This document shows, piece by piece, positions 35,701 to 43,246 of a stretch of 64,000 nucleotides of DNA. The notes under the pieces were generated by a model, which was not told the origin of the DNA, did no database searches, and saw only the letters and a program-made list of their open reading frames with translations. Within the stretch, counting starts at the first letter, position 1, and every line of letters begins with the position of its first letter. The DNA lies in the NCBI RefSeq assembly GCF_004138205.1, contig NZ_RXNQ01000004.1, forward strand, positions 62,001-126,000. Reading direction: 5' to 3'. The stretch is from Pedobacter sp. SYP-B3415 (GTDB lineage Bacteria > Bacteroidota > Bacteroidia > Sphingobacteriales > Sphingobacteriaceae). A program made the position numbers and the translations under genes.

Positions 35701-36709
35701 AATTTTCGAGCCTTTTTACCGGATATCAGAGAAGGAATCGGGAACGGGCATTGGCCTGCCGCTGGCCGCTGCGCTCACGCAGTTACACGAAGGAATCCTG
35801 GCAGCCGAGGCAGATGAAGCGGGCATGAACGTATTTGTGCTCCGGTTGCCGCATCACCATACTGATGAATTTGAGTTTGCGGCACCCGGGCTGGCCGTTC
35901 CTGAACCGGGTTTTGCGATTGATGATTGCCAGGGTGACGAACGAATAAAAATACTCGTGGTTGAAGACCAGGAAGATATCCGCAAGTTCCTGATCCGCCT
36001 TCTGAGCCCTTCGTATCAGTTGTTTACCGCAGCTACCGGTGAAGAAGCGATGTCTGCTTTAAACAGTGAAGACATCTCATTAATTGTAAGTGACGTCATG
36101 ATGCCAGGCATGAACGGATTCACTTTGTGTGCACAGGTAAAACAGGATACGGCCTTTACCCACATACCTGTTGTTTTGCTTACTGCAAGGAACGACATGC
36201 GCTCGCGTATAGAAGGTCTGGAGTCTGGCGCCGACGCCTATATTGAAAAGCCCTTTTCGCCCGAACACCTGCAAAAGCAAATCGTTACCCTGCTTACCGG
36301 CCGTGAAAATATCCGCAGGCATTTTGCCAGCTCGCCGGCTGCCTTGTTGCCGAGCGTAGCGAGTAACAGGGCAGATAAGGACTTTTTGGATAGATTAGAC
36401 CATATTATTCAACGTTACCTGGCAGACAGCATGTTTGATATCGATCAGCTGGCCGGCCACATGAATATGAGCCGTCCGACCTTGTACCGCAAGATCAAAG
36501 CCGTGGCAGGAATGACGCCGCATGAACTCATGAACCTGACACGGCTGAAAAAGGGTGCCGAGCTCTTGCTCGAAACCGATTTCAAGATCTATCGCATTGC
36601 GGCCATAACCGGGTTCAGCTCACAATCTCAGTTTACCCGGAGTTTCCAGAAACAATTCGGACTAAGTCCGAAGGATTATGTGCAGTCGCGGAAGACGAGG
36701 GTGATGTAG
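32744..36709 (+). CDS. Hybrid two-component system sensor/AraC regulator (HTCS), 1321 aa
   Basis: Combines periplasmic glycan sensing and DNA binding in one inner-membrane protein. Order: signal peptide (1-20); many two-component-regulator propeller repeats (for example GFMWFGTKDGLNKFDGYTF) to about 640; Y_Y_Y domain about 695-765; membrane helix about 774-795; HisKA with His831 in YLTHEIRTPLTLIKG. It continues with an ATPase domain (SNLLQNAFKYA, GTGIGLPLAAAL), a receiver with Asp1117 in LIVSDVMMPGMNG and a C-terminal AraC helix-turn-helix from about 1216. The start is GTG. All phosphorelay residues are intact. Divergent from susC, so it is the expected substrate-responsive activator of this PUL. 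Confidence 0.95.
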   Translation: MKKLSLILFLIMLGGLGLQAQPPSFRHYLVENGLSYNSVLCSVQDGRGFMWFGTKDGLNKFDGYTFKVFRNERGNPSSLGSNFIHSLHVDQQGILWVGTLRGLYSYNALTETFALFAPSRNDDIRDIESDLAGNLWYIAGDNLTCYNPVTRIVRTYPPGRYFNATSICVRKNGEIWVSTTDGFLQQYDARRDTFRPHNVFRNSKPVISNWVDKIYDTGRNSFLIGTSNQGVKLFDIRSGSYRDAITYNQDGTEIYARDFIHRGGDEYWIATESGLLIYNLTTGAYEQLVKHRPDPYALSDNALYTLCKDREGGIWCGTYFGGLNYCAVPYAPFEKFFDTGAPGALHGNAVREITSDRNGKIWVGTEDGGLNRFDPASESFVNFRPTGSSGIAHYNIHGLLTHGNELWIGTFERGLDVMDVGTGRVIRHYAAGSGPNDLKSNFVESIYGTSEGRILIGTSMGVYAYNRMQNNFDRLQYFPAWYHYCAFAEDSSGNLWAGSLRNGLLSYNKKSRKTTSFTSGSGRHSLSNNSINGLFIDSHGDLWIATEHGLCRYRQKTGDFDILDKNSGFPSNVFYKIAEDKKGNLWITTAGGLSSYGLQSKKITNYSKANGLLSDQFNYNSGYTDKQGRMYFGSVNGLVRFNPNAFRQNAYAAPVYLTGFQIYNDEVPIKEKGSPLSQSINFTRKIKLRHLESTFSIDFAALSFTAPEMTGYRYKMEGLEKKWTYLKGNRKVYFTKLAPGRYTFLVRAATGGGSLNSPVTKLEIEVLPPFWLSSWAYLCYFLAGACLFYFLLRNYHRKIDEQNRRKYDLLEAEKEKEVYRAKIEFFTYLTHEIRTPLTLIKGPLEEVMRQAGPSGNVRANLESVEKNTDRLLSLTNQLLDFRKAEQRGFSLSFVRVDIAALLRENCRQFESEAVRKGFSFSLDLPASPFEAYADPEALNKILSNLLQNAFKYADLQVNVSLTTSSQHFEIRITNDGDLIPVQLRKRIFEPFYRISEKESGTGIGLPLAAALTQLHEGILAAEADEAGMNVFVLRLPHHHTDEFEFAAPGLAVPEPGFAIDDCQGDERIKILVVEDQEDIRKFLIRLLSPSYQLFTAATGEEAMSALNSEDISLIVSDVMMPGMNGFTLCAQVKQDTAFTHIPVVLLTARNDMRSRIEGLESGADAYIEKPFSPEHLQKQIVTLLTGRENIRRHFASSPAALLPSVASNRADKDFLDRLDHIIQRYLADSMFDIDQLAGHMNMSRPTLYRKIKAVAGMTPHELMNLTRLKKGAELLLETDFKIYRIAAITGFSSQSQFTRSFQKQFGLSPKDYVQSRKTRVM

Positions 36710-37012
36710 CCGGCAAATGCCGGACCGTGAATGCCGGACCACAGGCACAGCGTGGAACATTACAACGGCCCGGTATACTGAAAGGTGATTGATTGTGTCT
36801 GCTGCCGGGCATGTTTCGGCGCTTCGGAACGGGTGGGAACGTCCAGGTTGGATTTATGCTCCATCGCCACGCTGCCCCCGCCCCCCTGCCAGTTCCAAAA
36901 AAGAAGCGGCTGAGGCCAAAGCCACAACCGCCATATCTAAATTAACGTGCTCATCGTAAAATTAACGTTTAAGCGACCAATCACAAAACCCTATCAGTTT
37001 TGTTACGGGCGG
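36710..37012. other. Intergenic region with short direct repeats and no assigned gene
   Basis: About 300 bases between the HTCS stop and the aroQ end, richer in G/C than most intergenic DNA here. Two perfect copies of AATGCCGGACC lie at 36716-36726 and 36730-36740. A minus-strand frame at 36760-36864 could encode 34 residues starting MEHKSNLDVPTRSEAPK, but nothing supports its expression. The last 70 bases are A/T-rich with a repeated AAATTAACGT. I recognise no RNA or family. Confidence 0.4.
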
Positions 37013-37432
37013 CTAACTTCTGATCAGGCAATCAATTGCCATCCGGTAACCATCCAGGCCGAAACCGGTCAGTACACCCTTGCAATGTTTCCCCGTGAGC
37101 GACATGTGCCGGTATTCCTCACGGGCATAAATGTTTGAGATATGAACTTCAACGACAGGTGTTTTGATAGCCGCAATCGCATCACCTATGGCTACAGAGG
37201 TATGCGTAAAGCCTGCGCCGTTCAGCACAATACCATCGTAGGTAAATCCTGTTTCATGAAGTTTATTGATCAGCTCGCCTTCAATATTGCTTTGATAATA
37301 ATCAATCTGCACGTCAGGGAATATTTCTTTTAGCTGTGCAATATAGGTTTCGAAATCCATATTTCCGTATACCGAAGGTTCGCGGACACCCAGCAGGTTC
37401 AGGTTCGGTCCGTTAATTATTTGTATCTTCAT
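37013..37432 (-). CDS. aroQ: 3-dehydroquinate dehydratase type II, 139 aa
   Basis: Dehydrates 3-dehydroquinate to 3-dehydroshikimate in the shikimate pathway (cytosolic dodecamer in known members). The family's start is seen at MKIQIINGPNLNLLGVREPS, with the catalytic Tyr in VYGN, QSNIEGELINKLHE, GIVLNGAGFTHTSVAIGDAI and VEVHISNIYAREEYRH (catalytic His). The frame is open to 37519, but the ATG at 37432 gives the exact family N-terminus and length. It diverges from xerD with 42 bp between. Confidence 0.95.
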   Translation of the reverse strand: MKIQIINGPNLNLLGVREPSVYGNMDFETYIAQLKEIFPDVQIDYYQSNIEGELINKLHETGFTYDGIVLNGAGFTHTSVAIGDAIAAIKTPVVEVHISNIYAREEYRHMSLTGKHCKGVLTGFGLDGYRMAIDCLIRS

Positions 37433-37474
37433 GCCTCCAAACATAACTTTAAAATCACTCACTAAAAAATCTTT

Positions 37475-38374
37475 GTGCAGCTGGAATACTATATCAACGG
37501 CTTCAGATCTTACCTGCAACTGGAGCGCGGACTAAGCGCCAATTCCATCGCTGCTTACCTGAAAGACGTACAAAAGCTACTGTCTTACCTGGCGCTGGAA
37601 GGGAAAGATCCGGCGGCAGCCGAAATAAAACTGGACGACCTCCAAGGCCTGCTTGTTATGTTGTATGAGATGGGGATGGAAGCCAGCAGCCAGGCACGTA
37701 TCATTTCGGGTCTTAAATCTTTCTTCCACTACCTCCTGCTTGAGAACGCCATTGAAAATGATCCGGCAAGCCTGCTCGAGGGACCGCGCCTGGCGCGAAA
37801 GTTACCGGACACGCTTGGTCTGGAAGAGATCAATTCTATGATTGCAACGATAGATGCTTCCCGCCCGGAAGGAATGCGCAATAAAGTCATGCTTGAGGTG
37901 TTATACGGCTCCGGGCTCCGGGTTTCTGAGCTCACCGAACTGAAACGTTCGGGGTTGCACACAGAGATCGGTTTTCTAAAGGTGACCGGTAAGGGCAACA
38001 AGGAAAGGCTCGTTCCTATGGGAAGTGTTGCGTCAAAACTGCTCGATATATACCTGCGTGAAGTTCGCGTTCATCTGGCGGTGCAAAAAGGTCATGAGGA
38101 CTATGTTTTCCTTAACCGCTTCGGCAAACGTCTGTCGCGTATTTCTGTATTCAACCTGGTAAAGGCTGCCGCTCTAAAGGCAGGCATCAGGAAGACGATC
38201 AGCCCGCACACGTTCAGGCATTCTTTTGCCACACATCTTGTTGAAGGCGGCGCCGATCTTCGCGCGGTCCAGGAAATGCTCGGCCACGCCAGCATTACAA
38301 CCACAGAGATCTATACCCATCTGGACAGAAACTATCTGCGCGAAGTGATTACTCAATACCATCCGCGGAGCTGA
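37475..38374 (+). CDS. xerD: Site-specific tyrosine recombinase XerC/XerD, 299 aa
   Basis: A chromosome-dimer-resolution type recombinase. The N-terminal SAM-like core-binding domain spans residues 1-90. The catalytic domain has the full set: Arg149 (GSGLRVSEL), Lys173 (GKGNKERLVP), His245 and Arg248 (SPHTFRHSFATHLVE), His271 (MLGHASITTTEIY) and the nucleophile Tyr280. The start is GTG. It is not flanked by integrase-type neighbours or attachment repeats, so it is read as a housekeeping Xer protein. XerD is preferred over XerC from overall resemblance only. Confidence 0.9.
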   Translation: MQLEYYINGFRSYLQLERGLSANSIAAYLKDVQKLLSYLALEGKDPAAAEIKLDDLQGLLVMLYEMGMEASSQARIISGLKSFFHYLLLENAIENDPASLLEGPRLARKLPDTLGLEEINSMIATIDASRPEGMRNKVMLEVLYGSGLRVSELTELKRSGLHTEIGFLKVTGKGNKERLVPMGSVASKLLDIYLREVRVHLAVQKGHEDYVFLNRFGKRLSRISVFNLVKAAALKAGIRKTISPHTFRHSFATHLVEGGADLRAVQEMLGHASITTTEIYTHLDRNYLREVITQYHPRS

Positions 38375-39277
38375 TCAGCCAAAAATTTCGTGCGCGAGCC
38401 GGAAAGTATTGCAATGCGCTTCCACAATATGCCTGATGTCTTCTGAATAACCGCCGCCCATGCTTACCTGCAAAGGAATACCACGGTTTTTGCATGCCTC
38501 CAGTACAAGCCTGTCTCTTTCCTTGCAGCCGCCGCGGCTAAGCGCAAATTTGCCAAGTTTATCTGTAGCAAGCACATCGACCCCCGCTACATAAAATACA
38601 AAGTCGGGTTTTACACGCTCAAAAAGCCGTGGCAAATGGTGGTGCAGCAAGCCGAGATAGGTGTCATCATCTGTCCCGTCGGCCAGGGGAATGTCCAGAT
38701 CAGAGCGCTCTTTTTTGAATGGGAAATTTTTCTCTCCATGAACAGAAAAAGTAAAAACGCGTGGTTCATTTTCAAAGATCTGCGCCGTTCCGTTTCCCTG
38801 ATGAACATCAAGATCAATGACCAGAATGTTTTTGGCTTCACCGGTTTTTAGCAATACGTTTGCTGCCATGGCCTGATCGTTCAGCAGGCAGAAGCCTTCC
38901 CCCCAGCTGGTGCCGGCATGATGTGTGCCGCCGGCTACGTTAAATGCGATCCCATGATCAAAGCTATACCTGCAGGCATCGAGGGTCCCCTGTGCTATGC
39001 GTATCTCACGCTCTACCAGCTCCGCTGTAAGCGGAAAGCCGATTCGTCTTTGTGAAGCAGCAGCCAGTGTGAGTGCTTTTAATGATGACCAGTAACCGGC
39101 ATCATGCGTAAGCAGTACATATTCTTCTGGCAAGGGTTCCGGACCAAACAGGTTTTCCGGGCTGATTGTGCCTTCATGCATCAGCTGCCCGGGTATCAGC
39201 TCGTATTTGAGCATCGGGAAGCGATGCCCTTCCGGCAGCGGATGAGCATAAATCGGATCGTAGGCAATCTTAAGCAT
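38375..39277 (-). CDS. Histone deacetylase-family amidohydrolase, 300 aa
   Basis: A zinc-dependent deacetylase of the bacterial HDAC/acetoin-utilisation family. Motifs: AFNVAGGTHHAGTSWGEGFC (tandem His of the charge relay), ILVIDLDVHQGNGTAQIF (metal-binding Asp and His), FVFYVAGVDVLATDKLGKF (second metal Asp region) and QVSMGGGYSEDI. Likely substrates are small acetylated molecules such as polyamines, or protein lysines; not determinable here. The stop is immediately next to the convergent xerD stop. The start overlaps the end of the bestrophin gene by 8 bp. Confidence 0.88.
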   Translation of the reverse strand: MLKIAYDPIYAHPLPEGHRFPMLKYELIPGQLMHEGTISPENLFGPEPLPEEYVLLTHDAGYWSSLKALTLAAASQRRIGFPLTAELVEREIRIAQGTLDACRYSFDHGIAFNVAGGTHHAGTSWGEGFCLLNDQAMAANVLLKTGEAKNILVIDLDVHQGNGTAQIFENEPRVFTFSVHGEKNFPFKKERSDLDIPLADGTDDDTYLGLLHHHLPRLFERVKPDFVFYVAGVDVLATDKLGKFALSRGGCKERDRLVLEACKNRGIPLQVSMGGGYSEDIRHIVEAHCNTFRLAHEIFG

Positions 39278-40136
39278 GTCCTAAAATCTCACCCACATGA
39301 CGTTCTATATTGTTACAGATCGTATCAACCGGCAGGTCATTGGCATCATAACCAAAGGGATCTTCAATTTCCTCAGCAATCAACTCAAGGCTGGCGAGCA
39401 CATAAAGAATAAACGGAACAATCGGAATGACCCAATAACCCAGGCTGAAAACCCAGCCTATTGGCAGCGTGATGACGTATACAAAAATAAATTTTTTAAT
39501 AAAGACGCTGTAGGAGAATGGGATCGGTGTGTTTTTGATCCGTTCGCAACCGCCGCAGATATCTGTAAAAGCATTGAGGTCCGCATTCAGGCTGATCAGC
39601 TGCTCCTGCGGAATTTTTCCCGCAGCCACCAACTCGTAAATTTTGCTGATCATTCTGCCGGCAATCTGGTTGGGGATATGTTTTGACTCCTCTACCTCAA
39701 TCAGGATGCTGTTTTTGCCGAAATACTTTTTTTCCCGAAGATGCTCCTTGAGCGCAAAGGCGTATTTTGGGATCGCATACTCGAAAAACTCATTATCCTT
39801 CGTGTCAAGCTTCAATGCCCTGATCTTCATCGCGAAGTTCCGGCTAACGTTTGTCAGCCCGCCGAGCAGTTTGCGCCCCTCCCACCAGCGATCATATGAT
39901 GAATTGGTTCGGAACACGAGCAGCATTGAGATAACAAAGCCAAGCAGGTTATGCATCATGCTTACATTTTTTACATGATCGCTCTCAGACAATTTAAGAA
40001 AATTCAATTCCAGAAACGCAATGCCGCCCGATAGCGCAGCGACGCTGATCATAAGCGGCCAGAGTTTGTAAAAAGTATCCGCACGGTGGATTCTGAAAAT
40101 AAAGCTGATCCAGTCTTTGGGGTTATAATTGATCAT
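39270..40136 (-). CDS. Bestrophin family ion channel (YneE-like), 288 aa
   Basis: An inner-membrane channel of the bestrophin/UPF0187 family. The N-terminal signature MINYNPKDWISFIFRIHRADTF is truncated here to its pattern: a cytoplasmic stretch, then a hydrophobic pair near residues 25-45 and 65-80. The family mark NSSYDRWWEGRKLLGGLTN follows. A second hydrophobic block near 210-245 ends in LIAEEIEDPFGYDANDLP, the acidic cluster conserved in the family. Ion preference (anion or cation) is unknown. It lies 42 nt after kynU and overlaps the HDAC gene by 8 bp. Confidence 0.87.
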   Translation of the reverse strand: MINYNPKDWISFIFRIHRADTFYKLWPLMISVAALSGGIAFLELNFLKLSESDHVKNVSMMHNLLGFVISMLLVFRTNSSYDRWWEGRKLLGGLTNVSRNFAMKIRALKLDTKDNEFFEYAIPKYAFALKEHLREKKYFGKNSILIEVEESKHIPNQIAGRMISKIYELVAAGKIPQEQLISLNADLNAFTDICGGCERIKNTPIPFSYSVFIKKFIFVYVITLPIGWVFSLGYWVIPIVPFILYVLASLELIAEEIEDPFGYDANDLPVDTICNNIERHVGEILGHA

Positions 40137-40178
40137 AAAGTCTTGTTCGGTAAACCTACAGGTGATGTCATAACGAAA

Positions 40179-41471
40179 TTATGAAACAAATAGTTTGCCG
40201 CTGTTCTCGGTGAATGCCTGACCCAGAATGAACACATCTTCAAACGAATTGTAAAGCGGAACAGGGCTCAGACGGATTACATTTGGTTCGCGCCAGTCGC
40301 CTAAAATTTGTCGCTCAACAAGTCCGTCAAAAACCTCCTTACCTCGTGCTTTTGCAATAATTGAAAGCTGCGCACCCCGCCATTCGGGAGCCTGAGGAGT
40401 AATGATCTCAAATAAGACCGAGCCATGGCTCCGGTTTACCTCGTTAATGATCCAGTAGAGGTAGGCGGTTAGTTTCAGGCTTTTTTCCCGCAAGGCGGGC
40501 ATAAACCCGGCCCGCTCGAACTGCAGCAGCGACGCGTGGTAGAGACTCATTGGCATGACCTGCGTACAGCTAACCTGCCAGCCGTCTGCGCCGGCCTCGG
40601 GGACGAATCCTTTCTGCATAAGGAAACGCGTGTTTTCCTGGTAGCCCCACCAGCCTGCAAAACGTTTCAGATCACGATTACTGAAGTGTTTTTCGTGTAC
40701 AAAAATACCGCTGATGCCGCCGGGACCAGCATTCTGGTATTTATAAGAACACCAGCAGGCAAAGTCCGCCCCCCAGTCATGCAGAGACAGGGGGACATTG
40801 CCCGCGGCATGTGCAAGATCAAAACCAACGAGTGCACCCACCGAATGACCGGCCTGTGTGATCTGTTTCATATCATAAAGCTGCCCGCTGTAGTAATTGA
40901 TTCCGCCAAAGAGCACAAGCGCGAGCTCATTACGATGGTAATTAATTGCATCCAGAATGTCTTCAGTGCGGAGCAGGTATTCGCCCGGCCGCGGTGATAC
41001 TTCAATGATACAGTCTGCGGGGTCCAGTCCATGAAAGCGAACCTGACTTTCCAATGCATACTGGTCCGACGGAAAGGCGCCTGCCTCCATGATAATCTTG
41101 AAACGCTTCAGGTCTGGCCGGTAAAAGCTGACAAGTAACAGATGCAGGTTAACCGTGAGCGTATTCATCGGGCAAACCTCAGCAGGCAGGGCGCCAACGA
41201 CAGGCGCCATCAGGCGTTTTAATTCTTTGTGATAAAACATCCAGGGCTGATGGCCGTCAAACCAGCCTTCTACCGCATGCTGCTGCCAGTTATCCAATTG
41301 CGATTCAAGTGCAGCACGGGCCGACACGGGCTGAAGTCCGAGGGAATTGCCGCAGAAATACCGCACCGGTTTCCCTTCTTGCGTGGGAAACAGAAATTCA
41401 TTTCTGAAGTCTTTCAGGACGTCGGCTTCATCCAGCAACTGCGCAAAGGCAAGCGTATTCTCAAAATCCAT
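40179..41471 (-). CDS. kynU: Kynureninase, 430 aa
   Basis: A PLP enzyme cleaving L-kynurenine to anthranilate and alanine (or the 3-hydroxy form), in tryptophan breakdown or NAD synthesis. Family segments: PVRYFCGNSLGLQP near residue 35, HQPWMFYHKELKRLMAPVVG, NTLTVNLHLLLVSFYRP and GFDLAHAAGNVPLSLHDWGA. The PLP lysine lies in FACWCSYKYQNAGPGGISG, and the C-terminal DWREPNVIRLSPVPLYN is present. The frame opens at a TTG (41480), but the ATG at 41471 is preferred. No other kynurenine-pathway gene is in the window. Confidence 0.95.
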   Translation of the reverse strand: MDFENTLAFAQLLDEADVLKDFRNEFLFPTQEGKPVRYFCGNSLGLQPVSARAALESQLDNWQQHAVEGWFDGHQPWMFYHKELKRLMAPVVGALPAEVCPMNTLTVNLHLLLVSFYRPDLKRFKIIMEAGAFPSDQYALESQVRFHGLDPADCIIEVSPRPGEYLLRTEDILDAINYHRNELALVLFGGINYYSGQLYDMKQITQAGHSVGALVGFDLAHAAGNVPLSLHDWGADFACWCSYKYQNAGPGGISGIFVHEKHFSNRDLKRFAGWWGYQENTRFLMQKGFVPEAGADGWQVSCTQVMPMSLYHASLLQFERAGFMPALREKSLKLTAYLYWIINEVNRSHGSVLFEIITPQAPEWRGAQLSIIAKARGKEVFDGLVERQILGDWREPNVIRLSPVPLYNSFEDVFILGQAFTENSGKLFVS

Positions 41472-41528
41472 AGGTGTCAATTATAACAAAAAGATTGCGC
41501 TCATTGAAGCACCGGGTGTTTTTTGACG

Positions 41529-41906
41529 CTACGGTGTGGTAATCCACCAGGTATTGCCGAAGGGATCCCTTACCCCGCCGCTGCGCCCGTAAGACTGATC
41601 GGAAGGCTCCATTAAGCTTTGTGCACCGGCTTCAAGCGCCGTCTTGTAAGTCAGGTCAGCATCCTCAGCATAAATAAAAAAGCCGGCCGGCTGGGCGGGC
41701 CACTCATCAGTTGCACCTGCATACATGATGACCGTGTCACCCATCTGCAATTCGCCATGCATAACTGATTGCTGATCTTCTCTCAGTACCCGCGAATTTT
41801 CTGTTGCACCGAAAACCGTTTGTACAAAATGGAAAAATCTTTCTGCGTTTTGCAGGATCAAGTAAGGATTTACCCTGCTGTGCCCCTGCGGAATGTTTAA
41901 TGCCAT
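41529..41906 (-). CDS. VOC/glyoxalase-bleomycin resistance family protein, 125 aa
   Basis: A single-domain vicinal-oxygen-chelate protein of the PhnB-like group. It starts MALNIPQGHSRVNPYLIL and contains HGELQMGDTVIMYAG, AGFFIYAEDADLTYKTALEAG and ends GGVRDPFGNTWWITT, the usual end of this family. Activity is unknown; members include dioxygenases, isomerases and resistance proteins. The frame extends to 41939, overlapping the upstream PhyH gene, but the ATG at 41906 matches the family start. It is 7 nt from the PhyH stop, so likely co-transcribed. Confidence 0.85.
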   Translation of the reverse strand: MALNIPQGHSRVNPYLILQNAERFFHFVQTVFGATENSRVLREDQQSVMHGELQMGDTVIMYAGATDEWPAQPAGFFIYAEDADLTYKTALEAGAQSLMEPSDQSYGRSGGVRDPFGNTWWITTP

Positions 41907-41913
41907 AATAAAT

Positions 41914-42650
41914 TTATTGAAGTGAAAGGTTTGAATCAAATACCGCCATACGTTCCGACCACCTCAGGCCATCAGGAAGTTCATCTCCCGATAGTTCGAT
42001 GTGTATAATCCGCCGCCTGCCGTGATGTTTGCTTTTTGATGAACGATGCATTAAAAGTGGTTTCATCAGCATTAGCGTACCAGCCGCTGCATAACAATTT
42101 ACATACGCTGCCTGGTTGCCAAGCTGATCACGACGAACAATTCCCTTAAGGTGCGAACCGGGTAAGACCTGCAGGGCACCGTTCCTTTCATCTGCGGCAT
42201 CGAGATGAAGCCGTAATGTGAACATATTTTCCAGAATCTTAACCGGCGGCTGGACCGCATACCGCCCGTGTTTGAAAGTCCAATTTGTGTAATTGGGAGA
42301 AACGATACGGTCACTAACCTGAACAATGAGATCCTGATGTGGTGCCACGAACCAGTTTGAAGCGGCAGGCTTATCGAAATAGACTGACCTCACCACAGCC
42401 GCGTACGGTGACAGGGATCTGATCAGCGATAATACCTTCGGATTAAATAAGTCTTTGGCAAGCTCAGGAGCCTGGATTAAAAAACGACGAATGGCAAAAA
42501 CTTCCGAACTCTTCCGAAAGTCTTCGCCATTATCTTTAAGCGCATCAATGCGTTTGCAAATTAATCGAGCTCCGTGCTTGTATAAATATCGTTTAAGAAA
42601 CAAAAGCCCTGCTCAGCAAAAGATTCGAGAGCATTCTCCGGAATTTCCAT
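41914..42650 (-). pseudogene. Phytanoyl-CoA dioxygenase family gene with an apparent one-base deletion
   Basis: A non-haem Fe(II)/2-oxoglutarate dioxygenase of the PhyH family. The main frame (to 42603) holds FVAPHQDLIVQVSDR (His-x-Asp metal ligands), LRLHLDAADERNGALQVLPG and a distal MHRSSKSKHHGRRRIIHIEL (third His, Arg). Its N-terminus is wrong in that frame. A family-like start, MEIPENALESFAEQGFCFLN, begins at ATG 42650 in another frame and meets a TAA at 42563-42565. Restoring one T there gives a continuous ELDLICKRIDALKD. The result would be an intact protein of about 245 residues. Either a recent pseudogene or a sequence error. Confidence 0.75.
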
Positions 42651-42681
42651 TTCCGAAGATACCAATCAGTTCAGGCAATTG

Positions 42682-43173
42682 CTAAAATTTGATTTTATCG
42701 TGTTCGCCCATGTCCGGAGTGGTACCTGTCACAACGGCTTTCAGCATGTTGAATAAAACAACCATCTTAGATGAACTGCTGTCCCAGTATTCGGCAACGG
42801 TTGGTGTAACTTTGATAAGTGTAAGACGTGGATCTTCTAAACCGTCGGGGAACCACGCTTTTACAAATGGATTAAAGTACGCTTCTTTACGCGCTTGGTC
42901 GTCTACCAGCTCAGCCTTGCCGTTTACCGCTAAGTACGTGTTGTCAGCGGGGTTGCTATAGGCCAGCAGCACTTCATTTTCTCTGGAAATTTCCGCTGAT
43001 TTTAGCGAGTATTCATTGGTAAAGAACCAGATACTTCCATCTTCCTCAATTTTTGCTGTAGCCATAGGGCGTCCCGATAATTCGTCAGCATCTTTTGAAA
43101 GTGTGGTAAACATGCAGATGCGTACTGATTCTGCTTTCTCTTTAAGAATGGCTATGTTTTTCTCGTTTTTCAT
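42682..43173 (-). CDS. Pyridoxamine 5'-phosphate oxidase-like general stress protein, 163 aa
   Basis: A split-barrel flavin-binding protein of the PPOX-like/general stress protein 26 group. Visible are RICMFTTLSKDADELSGRPM, IWFFTNEYSLKSAEI, VLLAYSNPADNTYLAVNGKA and VTPTVAEYWDSSSSKMV near the C-terminus. It likely binds FMN or FAD; no specific activity is known. The frame extends to 43212, but the ATG at 43173 starts the family-like MKNEKNIAIL. It lies 31 nt upstream of the PhyH start on the same strand. Confidence 0.85.
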   Translation of the reverse strand: MKNEKNIAILKEKAESVRICMFTTLSKDADELSGRPMATAKIEEDGSIWFFTNEYSLKSAEISRENEVLLAYSNPADNTYLAVNGKAELVDDQARKEAYFNPFVKAWFPDGLEDPRLTLIKVTPTVAEYWDSSSSKMVVLFNMLKAVVTGTTPDMGEHDKIKF

Positions 43174-43246
43174 GGATTTTAGTTTAAACAGACCTATGGT
43201 CCTACCATGCAAACAATGACCCCGCTGAAAGGTTTCCGGAAATACT

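Noticed and set aside
37475..38374. XerD-like recombinase as an integrase marking a mobile element
   Set aside because: No attachment repeats, phage or transfer genes around it, and core genes (aroQ, kynU) flank it; a housekeeping Xer protein is the simpler reading.
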